Shown one piece after another: positions 27,784 to 36,807 of a DNA stretch of 64,000 bases; the stretch's first letter is position 1, and every line of letters starts with the position of its first letter. The notes under the pieces were generated by a model, which was given only the letters and a program-made list of their open reading frames with translations, was not told where the DNA came from and ran no database searches. The DNA is from Acinetobacter calcoaceticus ANC 3811 (GTDB lineage Bacteria; Pseudomonadota; Gammaproteobacteria; Pseudomonadales; Moraxellaceae), in NCBI RefSeq assembly GCF_000399665.1, contig NZ_KB976986.1:2501261-2565260 (forward strand), written 5' to 3'. The translations under genes and the position numbers were made by a program.

Positions 27784-28161
27784 TTAAGAGTTTTGACTCT
27801 CATCAACAAGTATCAACTTTCCAAATCGGTCAAGATGGGCATCTCCCCAGAGTTTTAAAGCAAATAAAATCTGCTCAAGACTTTGCCCTAATTCGGTCAG
27901 GCAATATTCCACTTTAGGTGGAACCTGAGGGTAAACCTCCCGATGAATAATTCCGTCTTGCTCTAACTCACGTAACTGATTTGTCAGCATTCTTTGGGTA
28001 ATGCTCGGAACACGCTTTCGAATTTCATTAAACCGTAAGGTGCCTTCATTAAATAAATGCCAAAGAATGACGCATTTCCACTTTCCGTCAATCAAACTAA
28101 TGGCTGCCTCAACTGAACAACCCGGAGAGCAATCAAAACTTGAATGTCGTAATTTTGCCAT
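27784..28161 (-). CDS. HxlR-family transcriptional regulator
   Basis: A 125-residue winged-helix protein of the HxlR type: CSPGCSVEAAISLIDGKWKCVILWHL, then TLRFNEIRKRVPSITQRMLTNQLRELEQDG, and the wing VPPKVEYCLTELG. Three N-terminal cysteines (C11, C15 and one more near 30) might act as redox sensors, as in some relatives. It is divergent from a quinone-oxidoreductase gene, and a near-palindrome lies between them, so it probably regulates that gene in response to electrophiles such as quinones. Confidence 0.88.
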   Translation of the reverse strand: MAKLRHSSFDCSPGCSVEAAISLIDGKWKCVILWHLFNEGTLRFNEIRKRVPSITQRMLTNQLRELEQDGIIHREVYPQVPPKVEYCLTELGQSLEQILFALKLWGDAHLDRFGKLILVDESQNS

Positions 28162-28166
28162 TTTAC

Positions 28167-28206
28167 AGTATCCTTTTTGACACTATGAGCGTTATTTGTC
28201 TGTAGT
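28167..28206 (+). promoter_or_regulatory. Operator and promoter between hxlR-type gene and oxidoreductase gene
   Basis: An imperfect inverted repeat AGTATC-N6-GACACT (28167-28184, five of six pairs) overlaps a consensus -35 TTGACA (28177-28182); a weak -10 TGTAGT (28201-28206) follows 18 bp later. Position suits repression of the rightward gene by the HxlR regulator. Confidence 0.45.
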
Positions 28207-28260
28207 CACCAAATTTAAGCTTACGTTATGATCAAACTCCCAACAAGAGGAATTATTCTT

Positions 28261-29271
28261 ATGAAAGCTGTGGCATATCAGAAAGCAGGGCCCATTACAT
28301 CGCCAGAGGCACTTGTTGATATTGAACTCGACACCCCTGTTGCACGGGGCCATGATCTACTTGTTCGTGTTCAGGCGATTTCAGTTAATCCGGTAGATAC
28401 AAAAATTCGCAACAATGTAAACCCAGAGAATAATCAATGGAAGACTCTTGGCTGGGATGCAGTAGGTGTCGTTGAAGTGATTGGAGATCAAGTTTCTCAA
28501 TTTAAAGTTGGAGATGCAGTCTGGTATGCAGGCGCCCTCAATCGCCAAGGCAGTAATAGTGAATTACAGTTAGTTGATGAACGCATTGTGGGTCATAAAC
28601 CAAAAACTTTAGAAGCAACGGAAGCAGCTGCTCTTCCTCTAACTGCTATCACAGCATGGGAAATGTTATTTGATCGGTTACAAGTACCCAAAGTTGCCCC
28701 AGAAAATACATCTATATTAGTGATTGGCGGAGCTGGTGGAGTAGGTTCAATCACAATCCAGCTACTCAAGCAGTTGACTAACCTCACAATTATTACGACA
28801 GCTTCACGAGCAGAAACTAAAGAATGGGTTAAGCAACTTGGTGCTGACTATGTATTAGATCATCGTCAACCTTTACCAGCACAAATCAAGCAATTAGGTT
28901 TAAATGCACCTTTATACGTGTTCTCGACCACTCAAACAGATCAGCATTTATCAGATATCGTAGAGTTAATTGCGCCGCAAGGTCATTTTGGATTAATTGA
29001 TGATCCTGCACAGTTAGATATTAAGCCTTTTAAATCGAAGTCTGTATCGGTGCATTGGGAATTTATGTTTACACGTTCAATGTTCCAAACTGAAGATATG
29101 GAAAAGCAAAGTGAACTATTAAATGAAGTCAGCAAACTGGTTGACGAAGGAAAAATCAAGACCACTCTTTCGCAAATTTTAAGCCCAATTAATGCTCAAA
29201 ACCTAAAACTGGCTCACCAACAAATTGAAAGTGGTACGACAAAAGGGAAAATTGTATTGCATGGTTTTTAA
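28261..29271 (+). CDS. Zinc-binding-type alcohol dehydrogenase / quinone oxidoreductase (MDR family)
   Basis: From the ATG at 28261 (AAGAGGAAT site upstream) the product is 336 residues, starting MKAVAYQKAG. An upstream in-frame start would add 11 non-homologous residues. It has the medium-chain reductase fold: an N-terminal GroES-like domain with VNPVDTKIR and a Rossmann domain with VIGGAGGVGSITIQL near residue 152. Zinc cysteines are absent, so it is probably an NADPH quinone or enone reductase. Divergent from its likely HxlR regulator. Confidence 0.86.
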   Translation: MKAVAYQKAGPITSPEALVDIELDTPVARGHDLLVRVQAISVNPVDTKIRNNVNPENNQWKTLGWDAVGVVEVIGDQVSQFKVGDAVWYAGALNRQGSNSELQLVDERIVGHKPKTLEATEAAALPLTAITAWEMLFDRLQVPKVAPENTSILVIGGAGGVGSITIQLLKQLTNLTIITTASRAETKEWVKQLGADYVLDHRQPLPAQIKQLGLNAPLYVFSTTQTDQHLSDIVELIAPQGHFGLIDDPAQLDIKPFKSKSVSVHWEFMFTRSMFQTEDMEKQSELLNEVSKLVDEGKIKTTLSQILSPINAQNLKLAHQQIESGTTKGKIVLHGF

Positions 29272-29293
29272 GCAAAATTCATAAATTTCCCCT

Positions 29294-29328
29294 AATAAAA
29301 TGGCAAGTATCGAACTTGCCATTTTATT
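29294..29328. terminator. Bidirectional terminator between oxidoreductase gene and slyX
   Basis: Long perfect stem of 15 bp, AATAAAATGGCAAGT / ACTTGCCATTTTATT, loop ATCGA, between converging genes. It overlaps the first bases of the slyX stop codon. Confidence 0.9.
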
Positions 29329-29572
29329 AATAGTGGGGAGGTTTATTGGTTAATGGGTCAAAAGCGGCAATACCTTCTGATAAATCCGATGATTCCATAC
29401 GTTGATAAAGAAATTGCATTTGTTTTTTTAAATCAGCTATTTCTTGAGTCTGAATAGCGAGTTGTTGATTTAATTCTTCAACTAAATCATCCAAAAATGT
29501 AATTCGCACTTGCAAATCTTCAATGGGTGCGGACAATGACGCTTGATCATCATAATATGGTGGTTTAGTCAT
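29327..29572 (-). CDS. slyX: SlyX family protein
   Basis: An 81-residue protein forming one coiled coil (about residues 18-60: LQVRITFLDDLVEELNQQLA) and ending in the SlyX C-terminal signature KPPHY. SlyX proteins are small and of unknown function, named from a gene beside slyD in E. coli. The gene is divergent from uup with only 32 bases between starts. Its stop codon lies inside a shared terminator. Confidence 0.85.
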   Translation of the reverse strand: MTKPPYYDDQASLSAPIEDLQVRITFLDDLVEELNQQLAIQTQEIADLKKQMQFLYQRMESSDLSEGIAAFDPLTNKPPHY

Positions 29573-29604
29573 TTAAATCCTCATTTGAGATTCTGGAAAA
29601 CATT

Positions 29605-31515
29605 ATGGCCTATATTACCCTAAGGGATGTCCAACTTGCTTTTGGCGGACCTGCCCTGCTCGATGGCGCGAACTTTAATCTAGAACGTGGCGAACGAGTC
29701 TGTTTAATTGGTCGTAATGGTGAAGGTAAGTCTACTTTACTTAAACTGATCGAGGGAAGCCTATTACCAGATTCTGGTGAAGTTTCCATTCAAAATGGTC
29801 TAACTGTTTCAATGTTAGCCCAAGACGTTCCAATGGACTCTGGCAAAGTAGCTGACATTGTGGCGGATGGTGCAGGCGAAGCTTCTGAAGTACTCAGAGC
29901 GTATCATGAGGCGACTGACGCTTGTATGTTAGGAGATATGGAAGCCTGTGACCGTATGGGTAACCTTCAGCATAAGCTAGACCAGCTAGATGGTTGGGCA
30001 CTAGAAAATAAGGTAAATGCTCTTTTAAGTAAAATGGGACTTGATCCAAATGCAGACTTAGCAGACCTGTCAGGTGGACGTAAACGCCGTGTCTTACTCG
30101 CACGTGCTCTATTGACGCAACCAGACGTATTACTTCTAGACGAACCAACGAACCATTTAGATGTTGAAAGTATTGAATGGTTAGAAAAGTTTTTATTAGA
30201 TCAAAATAATTTAACGCTTCTGTTTATCTCGCATGACCGTTCATTTGTAGATAGCATTGCAACTCGAATTGTGGAACTTGATCGCGGTATTCTACGAGGT
30301 TATGAAGGCAATTATTCTCGCTATTTAGAGCTCAAAGCTCAGCAAATGGAAGCAGAAGAAAAACAGAATGCTTTATTTGATAAAAAGTTAGCTGAAGAAG
30401 AAGCTTGGATTCGCCAAGGTATTAAAGCACGTCGTACGCGTAATGAAGGCCGTGTTCGTGCTTTAAAAGATTTACGTGAAGAATCGAAAGCACGCCGCTC
30501 ACAACAAGGCAAAGTGAGTATGGCAACTCAAGATGCAAATCGTTCAGGTAAATTAGTATTTGATATCGAACATTTAAGCGTCGCTTACGATGACAATTTA
30601 CTGATCAAAGATTTCTCTACCCTTGTTATGCGTGGTGATCGAATTGGCTTGGTTGGTGATAACGGCGTTGGTAAAACGACGTTGATTAAAGCCATTTTAG
30701 GTGAACTCGAACATGGCGGTTCAGTTAAAACAGGTACACAGTTAGAAGTTGCATATTTTGACCAGTTACGTAATGCCTTAGACCTTGAAAAAACAGTCAT
30801 GGCAAACGTTTCAGAAGGTTCTGACTTCGTTGATGTGAATGGCAACCGTCGTCATATCTACAGCTATTTACAAGACTTCTTATTTTCACCTGAACGTGCT
30901 CGTACTCCAGTAAAAGCACTTTCTGGTGGTGAACGAAATCGAATCTTACTGGCTAAATTGCTGCTTAAACCATCAAATCTAATTGTAATGGATGAGCCAA
31001 CCAATGACTTGGATATGGTGACTCTTGAGCTTCTAGAAGAAATGTTATCTGATTATAAAGGCACCTTGCTTCTCATTAGCCATGACCGTGCATTTATGGA
31101 TAACGTAGTAACATCTACATGGGTATTTGATGGCAAAGGTAATATTGCTGAGTACATCGGTGGCTACCAAGATTATTTGCAGCAACGTCCAGATGACAAA
31201 GTAGTCGATCAAAAATCTGACGTTAAAAAAGCTCAGGCAAAAGCTGAAGCAGATAAAGCTGCTGCCCAAAGTACCGTTAAAAAAGTCAAACTGAGTTATA
31301 AAGATCAGCGTGAACTTGAACAATTACCTGCTGAAATTGAGAACTTAGAAAAGGAGCAAGCAGAACTTTCTGAGAAACTTGCAGATGGTTCATGGTTTGT
31401 TAAAGATGCTGATACAGCAACAAAAGCAAGCCAACGTCTTACAGAAATTGACGAGTTATTACTTGAGAAATTAGAACGTTGGGACGTGCTTGAACAAATG
31501 AGCAAAGGAAACTAA
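29605..31515 (+). CDS. uup: ABC-F family ATPase Uup
   Basis: A 636-residue protein with two ABC ATPase domains and no membrane part. The first Walker A is GRNGEGKS (36-43) with signature LSGGRKRR, and the second is GDNGVGKTT with LSGGERNR. A linker rich in charged residues (about 235-310) joins them, and a C-terminal coiled coil (about 545-635) follows, which distinguishes Uup from EttA and YheS. Uup binds branched DNA and ribosomes and reduces transposon precise excision in E. coli. Confidence 0.92.
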   Translation: MAYITLRDVQLAFGGPALLDGANFNLERGERVCLIGRNGEGKSTLLKLIEGSLLPDSGEVSIQNGLTVSMLAQDVPMDSGKVADIVADGAGEASEVLRAYHEATDACMLGDMEACDRMGNLQHKLDQLDGWALENKVNALLSKMGLDPNADLADLSGGRKRRVLLARALLTQPDVLLLDEPTNHLDVESIEWLEKFLLDQNNLTLLFISHDRSFVDSIATRIVELDRGILRGYEGNYSRYLELKAQQMEAEEKQNALFDKKLAEEEAWIRQGIKARRTRNEGRVRALKDLREESKARRSQQGKVSMATQDANRSGKLVFDIEHLSVAYDDNLLIKDFSTLVMRGDRIGLVGDNGVGKTTLIKAILGELEHGGSVKTGTQLEVAYFDQLRNALDLEKTVMANVSEGSDFVDVNGNRRHIYSYLQDFLFSPERARTPVKALSGGERNRILLAKLLLKPSNLIVMDEPTNDLDMVTLELLEEMLSDYKGTLLLISHDRAFMDNVVTSTWVFDGKGNIAEYIGGYQDYLQQRPDDKVVDQKSDVKKAQAKAEADKAAAQSTVKKVKLSYKDQRELEQLPAEIENLEKEQAELSEKLADGSWFVKDADTATKASQRLTEIDELLLEKLERWDVLEQMSKGN

Positions 31516-31539
31516 ATAGTTTTACTTTCCAAAAAACGT

Positions 31540-31578
31540 AAAAAAGAGCTCATTTAAATTAAGTGAGCTCTTTTTTTA
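31540..31578 (+). terminator. Terminator after uup
   Basis: Stem AGAGCTCA / TGAGCTCT with an 11-base loop, preceded by an A run and followed by seven T. Confidence 0.82.
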
Positions 31579-31746
31579 TATTATGAATATAAGCTTTTAA
31601 AAACTTAAAGCTTATAAATCACATTCATATAATGGATTATATCTTCGCTATTTTTAGTGTTTTAAAATAGCCTTGTACTTGAATATAAGACTTATAAAAA
31701 TAATTATGTTATACCTAACAGCATAATAATATTGGAGTGTTTTCGC

Positions 31747-32379
31747 ATGCTGGAGCTTTCTCAAATTTTAGCATTTGGACTAATTTGTTTGGCGATGGTA
31801 CTCACTCCAGGCCCCAATATGATTTACCTTATTTCCCGTTCGATTAGTCAGGGCAAAATCGCAGGATTCATTTCGTTGGCCGGTGTCGCTGTTGGTTTTG
31901 TATTTTACATGCTATGCGCTTCTTTCGGGATCACAGCACTTGTTGTCGCCGTACCTTTTGCTTATGACACCATTCGTATTGCTGGTGCAATTTATCTACT
32001 CTGGCTTGCATGGAAAGCATTACGTCCAAATGCAGCCCCTATTTTTAATGTAAAAGATTTATCAGTGGACTCCCCAGCTAAACTCTTTTTAATGGGTTTT
32101 GCGACCAACTTGCTTAATCCAAAAATTGCGATTATGTATTTATCTTTACTGCCACAGTTTATTCATCCACAACAAGGCAGTATTTTAGCGCAGTCTATTC
32201 AACTCGGGACGATACAAATTTTTGTTAGTGTTTCAGTAAATGCACTTATTGTGTTTTCTGCAGGTAGTATTGCCCTTTTTCTACAACAAAAACCTCTTTG
32301 GGCAAATATACAACGCTGGCTCATGGGAACTGTATTGGCCGGACTCGCTGTTAAAATTCTCTTAGAAAATCGCCGATAA
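31747..32379 (+). CDS. LysE-family amino-acid exporter
   Basis: From ATG 31747 the product is 210 residues with about six membrane helices. The LysE/RhtB motif MVLTPGPNMIYLISRSISQG is at about 16-35. A TTG five codons upstream is in frame but coincides with the Shine-Dalgarno GGAG, so ATG is chosen. LysE-type carriers export lysine, homoserine, threonine or similar metabolites by proton antiport; the substrate here is unknown. Confidence 0.88.
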   Translation: MLELSQILAFGLICLAMVLTPGPNMIYLISRSISQGKIAGFISLAGVAVGFVFYMLCASFGITALVVAVPFAYDTIRIAGAIYLLWLAWKALRPNAAPIFNVKDLSVDSPAKLFLMGFATNLLNPKIAIMYLSLLPQFIHPQQGSILAQSIQLGTIQIFVSVSVNALIVFSAGSIALFLQQKPLWANIQRWLMGTVLAGLAVKILLENRR

Positions 32380-32495
32380 TTTATCCTGCTTATTTCAAGT
32401 CCTCTTAACACTCAATTGAATAGTGTATTACGACGATAAATTCAGTTCGTGATACACTTTTGCCAGTTTTAACTTTTTGAAATCTTTATATCGTT

Positions 32496-33431
32496 ATGAG
32501 CCAAAAGCAGCCTTATACGCCCGGTGAATTTCAATGGTCCTTTTTATTGCCTAAATATTGGGGTGTTTGGATTGCTATTGTCTTTTTAATGCTTTTGGCT
32601 ATTTTGCCATGGGCTATACAATGGCGTCTGGCGCATGGCGTAGCTCATCTGGCTTGGAAATATCTAAAATCACGCCGTAAAACTACTATTCGTAATTTAG
32701 AGGTCTGCTTTCCTGAATGGTCTGCCGATAAGGTTCAACAACAAGCTCAACAAGTTTTCATCGATATGATGCTTGGGGTGTTTGAAACCTTAAATGCATG
32801 GTACAACCCACGCTGGTTTAAAAACCGCGTCACGATTGAAGGTTTGGAGCACATTACCAATGCCCAAGCTCAAGGCAAAGGTGTTTTATTACTAGGGACT
32901 CATAGTACGCTTCTTGACGCAGGCGGATATGTTTGTGCTCAATATTTTGAACCCGATGTTGTCTATCGACCTCAAAATAACCCATTGCTCGATATGCTCA
33001 TTTATCGTTGCCGTGCCACGATTTATAAAGCACAGATCGATCATGATGATATGCGTGGTTTAATTCGTCACCTTAAAGATGGCGATGCTATTTGGTATAG
33101 CCCAGATCAAGACTTTGGACTCAAACAAGGTGTTATGGCACCGTTTTTTGGTGTACCTGCTGCCACAGTAACTGCACATCGCCGCTTGTTAAAAATCTCA
33201 AAAGCAGTGGCTGTGCCTTTATATTTCTACCGCCATGGAGATATTAAGAACCCGAAATATCATGTTCTGATTGAACCTGCGGTCGACAATATGCCAAGTG
33301 AAGACGAAGTCGATGATGCAACACGTGTTAATAAGATTATTGAAAATCAACTTCGTATCGCACCGACTCAATATATGTGGTTCCACCGTCGATTTAAGAC
33401 ACGTCCTGAGGGATATGAAGAGATCTATTAA
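32496..33431 (+). CDS. lpxL: Lipid A biosynthesis late acyltransferase (LpxL/HtrB type)
   Basis: A 311-residue protein with an N-terminal membrane anchor (about residues 22-41) and the late-acyltransferase catalytic motif HSTLLD (H136-D141), the H-x4-D dyad. The body contains VVYRPQNNPLLD and SPDQDFGLKQGVMAPFFG, typical of LpxL/LpxM. It adds a secondary acyl chain, from acyl-ACP, to lipid A on the inner face of the inner membrane. LpxL versus LpxM cannot be decided here with certainty. A glycosyltransferase follows. Confidence 0.85.
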   Translation: MSQKQPYTPGEFQWSFLLPKYWGVWIAIVFLMLLAILPWAIQWRLAHGVAHLAWKYLKSRRKTTIRNLEVCFPEWSADKVQQQAQQVFIDMMLGVFETLNAWYNPRWFKNRVTIEGLEHITNAQAQGKGVLLLGTHSTLLDAGGYVCAQYFEPDVVYRPQNNPLLDMLIYRCRATIYKAQIDHDDMRGLIRHLKDGDAIWYSPDQDFGLKQGVMAPFFGVPAATVTAHRRLLKISKAVAVPLYFYRHGDIKNPKYHVLIEPAVDNMPSEDEVDDATRVNKIIENQLRIAPTQYMWFHRRFKTRPEGYEEIY

Positions 33432-33489
33432 GATAAAGCTGTGATAATTTTAAATTGATAGTAAGCACAACATTATTTATATGACTCGC

Positions 33490-33675
33490 GGGAACATCAT
33501 CCACAACCTGAGCAATGCAAAAGCGTTAGCGCTTTCGCATTGTGCAAGAAAAACGAAGTGCGTAGTATTTTACTCAAGCGTAGCTTTCTTTTTTTCGGTA
33601 CGGCAAAGATAATTAATCTTTGCTTTTCGTACCTCAGGTTTTGCCTACTTTTGCCAAAACAAAAGTAGGTCGAAC
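33490..33675 (+). repeat. Dispersed structured element, copy A
   Basis: Non-coding element between lpxL and the glycosyltransferase gene. Order: conserved left flank (33497-33515, containing CAACCTGA); hairpin 1 (33513-33542, CAATGC / GCATTG plus AAAGCG / CGCTTT, loop TTAG); conserved right flank with CGAAGTGCGTAGT (to 33566); hairpin 2 (33597-33633, GGTACG / CGTACC and GCAAAGAT / ATCTTTGC); hairpin 3 (33644-33669, CCTACTTTTG / CAAAAGTAGG). A second copy is at 44,040-44,225. The rest of the 33,432-33,748 gap shows nothing else. Confidence 0.75.
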
Positions 33676-33748
33676 CGAAGATTAATCTCTAAATTTCGAC
33701 TTCAAAATCGTAAGATCCCGCTTTGCTACAACCTAAAGGCAAAAAACA

Positions 33749-34849
33749 ATGAAAGTGATGCAACTTCTCCCAGAACTCAACAGCGGTGGCGTAGAGCGCG
33801 GTACACTAGAAATTGCACGTGCGCTCGTTTCACAAGGCCACCAATCATTGGTTGTTTCAAACGGTGGCCGCTTGGTCTCACAGCTCGAAGCTGAAGGTTC
33901 TACTCACTTAACGCTACCAATTCATAAAAAATCACTTTCAAGCTTGTGGCAAATCAGCCCTTTACGCCAGCTGATTGAACAGCATCAACCAGATATTGTT
34001 CATGTACGCTCGCGTGTACCTGCTTGGCTGACTCACTTTGCTTTAAGAAAAATACCTGCGAACAAACGCCCTCACCTCATTAGCACGGTACATGGCTTTT
34101 ATTCAGTTAATCGTTATAGTGCGATTATGACTCAGGCCGAGAAAGTAATTGCTGTTTCTGACAGCGTAGTTAAGTACATCACTGATCATTATCAAAACTG
34201 CCCTCCCCAAGATATTGTTCGGATTTATCGTGGAATTGACCCTGCTGCTTTTCCGCATAACTACCAACCATCAGCACAATGGTTTAATCAGGTTTTTAAT
34301 GACTTTCCAGAGCTTGAAAATAAGTTTTTACTTTGCTTACCTGGCCGTATTACACGTTTAAAGGGTCATGAAAGCTTAATTGAACTGATGCAAAAACTAG
34401 GTGAACAATATCCTCAGCTACATGCTGTGGTTGTTGGCGGTGCCGATGCAAAAAAACAGGCCTATTTAAGCGAGTTACAAAGTACCATTCAAAGCAAAGG
34501 GCTTGCAGATAAAATTACATTCGTAGGGCATCGCTCAGATATTCGCGAATGGCTTGCTTTTAGCGATATTGTGTTCTCTCTATCCAATCAAGCAGAAACA
34601 TTCGGTAGAACAGCATTAGAAGCGCTCTCAGTCGGTACTCCAGTCATTGGCTGGAACCGTGGAGGCGTGGCCGAGATTTTATCGAATGTCTACCCACAAG
34701 GTCTTGTCGAAGTAGGAAATGAAAAGGCTTTACTGGAAACAGTGGAACAGCATATTGAACAGCCTCAAGTCGTTGCCCCTGTCACCATGTTTAGCTTAAA
34801 AGACATGTGTGATCAGACACTAGCGCTATATGAATCTGTACTGAAATAA
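33749..34849 (+). CDS. Family 4 glycosyltransferase
   Basis: A 366-residue GT-B fold enzyme. The N-terminal domain begins MKVMQLLPELNSGGVERGTLEIA, the usual nucleotide-sugar transferase opening. The C-terminal half has LPGRITRLKGHESLIELM and the GT4 EX7E-type region AETFGRTALEALSVGTPVIGWNRGG (near 290-315). It likely adds a sugar to lipooligosaccharide core or another surface glycan; proximity to a lipid A acyltransferase favours lipooligosaccharide, but donor and acceptor are unknown. Confidence 0.87.
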   Translation: MKVMQLLPELNSGGVERGTLEIARALVSQGHQSLVVSNGGRLVSQLEAEGSTHLTLPIHKKSLSSLWQISPLRQLIEQHQPDIVHVRSRVPAWLTHFALRKIPANKRPHLISTVHGFYSVNRYSAIMTQAEKVIAVSDSVVKYITDHYQNCPPQDIVRIYRGIDPAAFPHNYQPSAQWFNQVFNDFPELENKFLLCLPGRITRLKGHESLIELMQKLGEQYPQLHAVVVGGADAKKQAYLSELQSTIQSKGLADKITFVGHRSDIREWLAFSDIVFSLSNQAETFGRTALEALSVGTPVIGWNRGGVAEILSNVYPQGLVEVGNEKALLETVEQHIEQPQVVAPVTMFSLKDMCDQTLALYESVLK

Positions 34850-34856
34850 CCCCCAT

Positions 34857-34887
34857 AAAAAAACCCGCGATCAACGCGGGTTTTTAT
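34857..34887 (+). terminator. Terminator after glycosyltransferase gene
   Basis: GC-rich stem AAACCCGCG / CGCGGGTTT with loop ATCAA, followed by T residues; A run upstream makes it usable from the converging gene too. Confidence 0.92.
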
Positions 34888-34908
34888 TACAACAATAAAA
34901 AGTCAGCT

Positions 34909-36195
34909 TTATTTAAGCGATGCTTCATAAGCTGCTGCTTTTTCATAGTCGTATTGTTTTTCCCATTTACTAATCACAAGTACTGCAAGTGCATTACCTA
35001 CAACGTTCAACGCGGTACGTGCCATATCCATGATACGGTCAACACCAGCAATAAATGCCAAGCCTTCTACAGGAATACCAACACTACCTAATGTTGCTAA
35101 TAACACAACAAATGATACGCCAGGAACACCAGCAATACCTTTAGAAGTAATCATTAAAGTTACAACTAAAATGACCTGTTGGCTAATTGACATTTCAATA
35201 CCGTAAAGCTGTGCAATAAAGATTGCCGCGATACTTTGGTAAAGCGTAGAACCGTCAAGGTTAAATGAATAACCTGTTGGGATTACAAAACTAGAAATTG
35301 CTTTAGGCGCGCCATAAGCTTCCATCTTTTGCATAATACGCGGTAAAACTGTTTCAGAGCTTGCAGTTGAATATGCCAAAATTAATTCATCTTTCAAAAT
35401 CTTAAACAAAGTAAAGATATTGATGCTGAACATTTTTGCAGTTAAACCAAGTACCACTAAAGCAAAGAATAAGATCGCGCCATATACCAACACGACTAAC
35501 TTGCCTAAAGGGATAAGCGAAGCGAAACCGAAGTTTGCAACCGTTACTGCAATCAAACCAAACACACCCACTGGCGCATATTTCATGATGATGTGCGTTA
35601 CACGGAACATTGTTTCCGATACAGCATGAAATACGTTTAATAATGGATCTTTAGTTGTTGCTGGTAATGAAGACAAACCAACACCAAATAACACAGCAAA
35701 GAAAATCACAGGTAACATTTCGCCATGCGCCATTGAACTAATAATGTTCGTTGGGATAAGCGATAATATTGTCTGCATGATGCCATGAGACTGTGACTGA
35801 ACTTCTTCAGTTGTATGCTTATATTGAGAAATATCAGTTTGAACCAGTTGAGACATGTCAATGCCTGAACCTGGATGGAAGATATTTGCTGCAACTAAGC
35901 CCACCAAAATAGCAATAGTGGTAATAATTTCAAAATAGAGAATGGTTTTAAAACCAAGTCGCCCTAAACTTTTCGTACTGCCAACACCTGCAATACCTAA
36001 AATTAAGGTAGAGAAAACGATTGGAATAACAATCATTTTAATCAGGCTAATGAAAATCTTACCAAGTGGCGTAAGAACATTAGTTACAATACTGTCTTTG
36101 ATTTCAGGCTGGTTATGTAAAACAGCCCCGACAACTATCCCTAGGATTAAAGCAATTAAAATTTGCCAAGCAAGGCTAAATTTAAAATTCTTCAT
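34909..36195 (-). CDS. Dicarboxylate/amino acid:cation symporter (DAACS, GltP/DctA-like)
   Basis: A 428-residue transporter from ATG 36195, chosen because AAGGAT lies just upstream; a GTG six codons earlier is in frame but has no site. About eight membrane helices and two re-entrant loops; hallmarks are SAAxx-type TASSETVLPRIMQKM (about 285), IPTGYSFNLDGSTLYQSIAAIFIAQ and SKGIAGVPGVSFVVL. It takes up glutamate/aspartate or C4-dicarboxylates with protons or sodium. Which substrate is unresolved. Confidence 0.9.
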   Translation of the reverse strand: MKNFKFSLAWQILIALILGIVVGAVLHNQPEIKDSIVTNVLTPLGKIFISLIKMIVIPIVFSTLILGIAGVGSTKSLGRLGFKTILYFEIITTIAILVGLVAANIFHPGSGIDMSQLVQTDISQYKHTTEEVQSQSHGIMQTILSLIPTNIISSMAHGEMLPVIFFAVLFGVGLSSLPATTKDPLLNVFHAVSETMFRVTHIIMKYAPVGVFGLIAVTVANFGFASLIPLGKLVVLVYGAILFFALVVLGLTAKMFSINIFTLFKILKDELILAYSTASSETVLPRIMQKMEAYGAPKAISSFVIPTGYSFNLDGSTLYQSIAAIFIAQLYGIEMSISQQVILVVTLMITSKGIAGVPGVSFVVLLATLGSVGIPVEGLAFIAGVDRIMDMARTALNVVGNALAVLVISKWEKQYDYEKAAAYEASLK

Positions 36196-36351
36196 AAGAC
36201 AATCCTTATGCACCGCAAAGTATCAAATATGAGAGGGAGAAGACCACTAACTAAGAGTGAAACCTCAATATGTATAGTAATTTCCAAACAGAAATTTAAA
36301 TATACAAACAAATCACAACTCGCCGATCTGACGAGATAAACAACAATGCCT

Positions 36352-36373
36352 GTTGACGATCCAACATGTCAAC
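36352..36373. promoter_or_regulatory. Inverted repeat upstream of symporter gene
   Basis: GTTGAC-N10-GTCAAC, a perfect 6-bp inverted repeat about 160 bases upstream of the symporter start; on the minus strand its right arm provides a TTGACA (36372-36367) that could be a -35, but the matching -10 is poor. Possible operator; binding protein unknown. Confidence 0.3.
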
Positions 36374-36624
36374 GATCGGCACATTCTATTGAGATTTGCT
36401 AATTAAACAACCCCAATTTATCTCTAAACAGATGAAAACCCATATTTATTCATCAATAATCTATAAAAACAAAAACTTATCTGAAAAAAAAATTGTATCT
36501 ATTTTCATTAGAAATTGCTCAGATATAGATGAAAAGTTATGAGTGCTTACCTATCATTAGATAGGTTTTAAAATTAAGATTAACTTAAAAGTATTTCTTT
36601 TTTTACGATAAATTAAATAGGGTA

Positions 36625-36801
36625 TATATAAAATATTAACCCGAGTTCTGCGTCCTGCAAAACTCGGGTAAATGAGGTTGTGCTTTCAGGTTAATCGTTA
36701 TTATTATCGTTTCCGTTCCAACATCTAATCCGTGATGCTATTCCATATCAGCTTTGTGTATCCTTACGTGGGATTGTCCATTCCCGTTTCCGTGTGCCGA
36801 T
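36625..36801 (-). ncRNA. Candidate CsrA/RsmA-sequestering small RNA (RsmY/RsmZ/CsrB type)
   Basis: On the minus strand the roughly 175-nt segment contains nine GGA motifs (at 36791, 36784, 36779, 36763, 36744, 36731, 36719, 36714 and 36655, reading leftward), six of them in the ANGGA context bound by CsrA/RsmA. It ends in hairpin ACCCGAGTT / AACTCGGGT (36669-36661 and 36647-36639) whose inner loop is AGGAC, followed by a T-rich tract. A GacA-type site lies about 66 bases upstream of the presumed start. No open frame. The rest of the 36,196-36,893 gap is AT-rich with nothing recognisable apart from the inverted repeat at 36,352. Confidence 0.72.
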
Positions 36802-36807
36802 GAATGT

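Noticed and set aside
33490-33675. Insertion sequence or MITE between lpxL and the glycosyltransferase gene
   Set aside because: No transposase, no terminal inverted repeats bounding the whole element and no target duplication visible; kept instead as a structured repeat.
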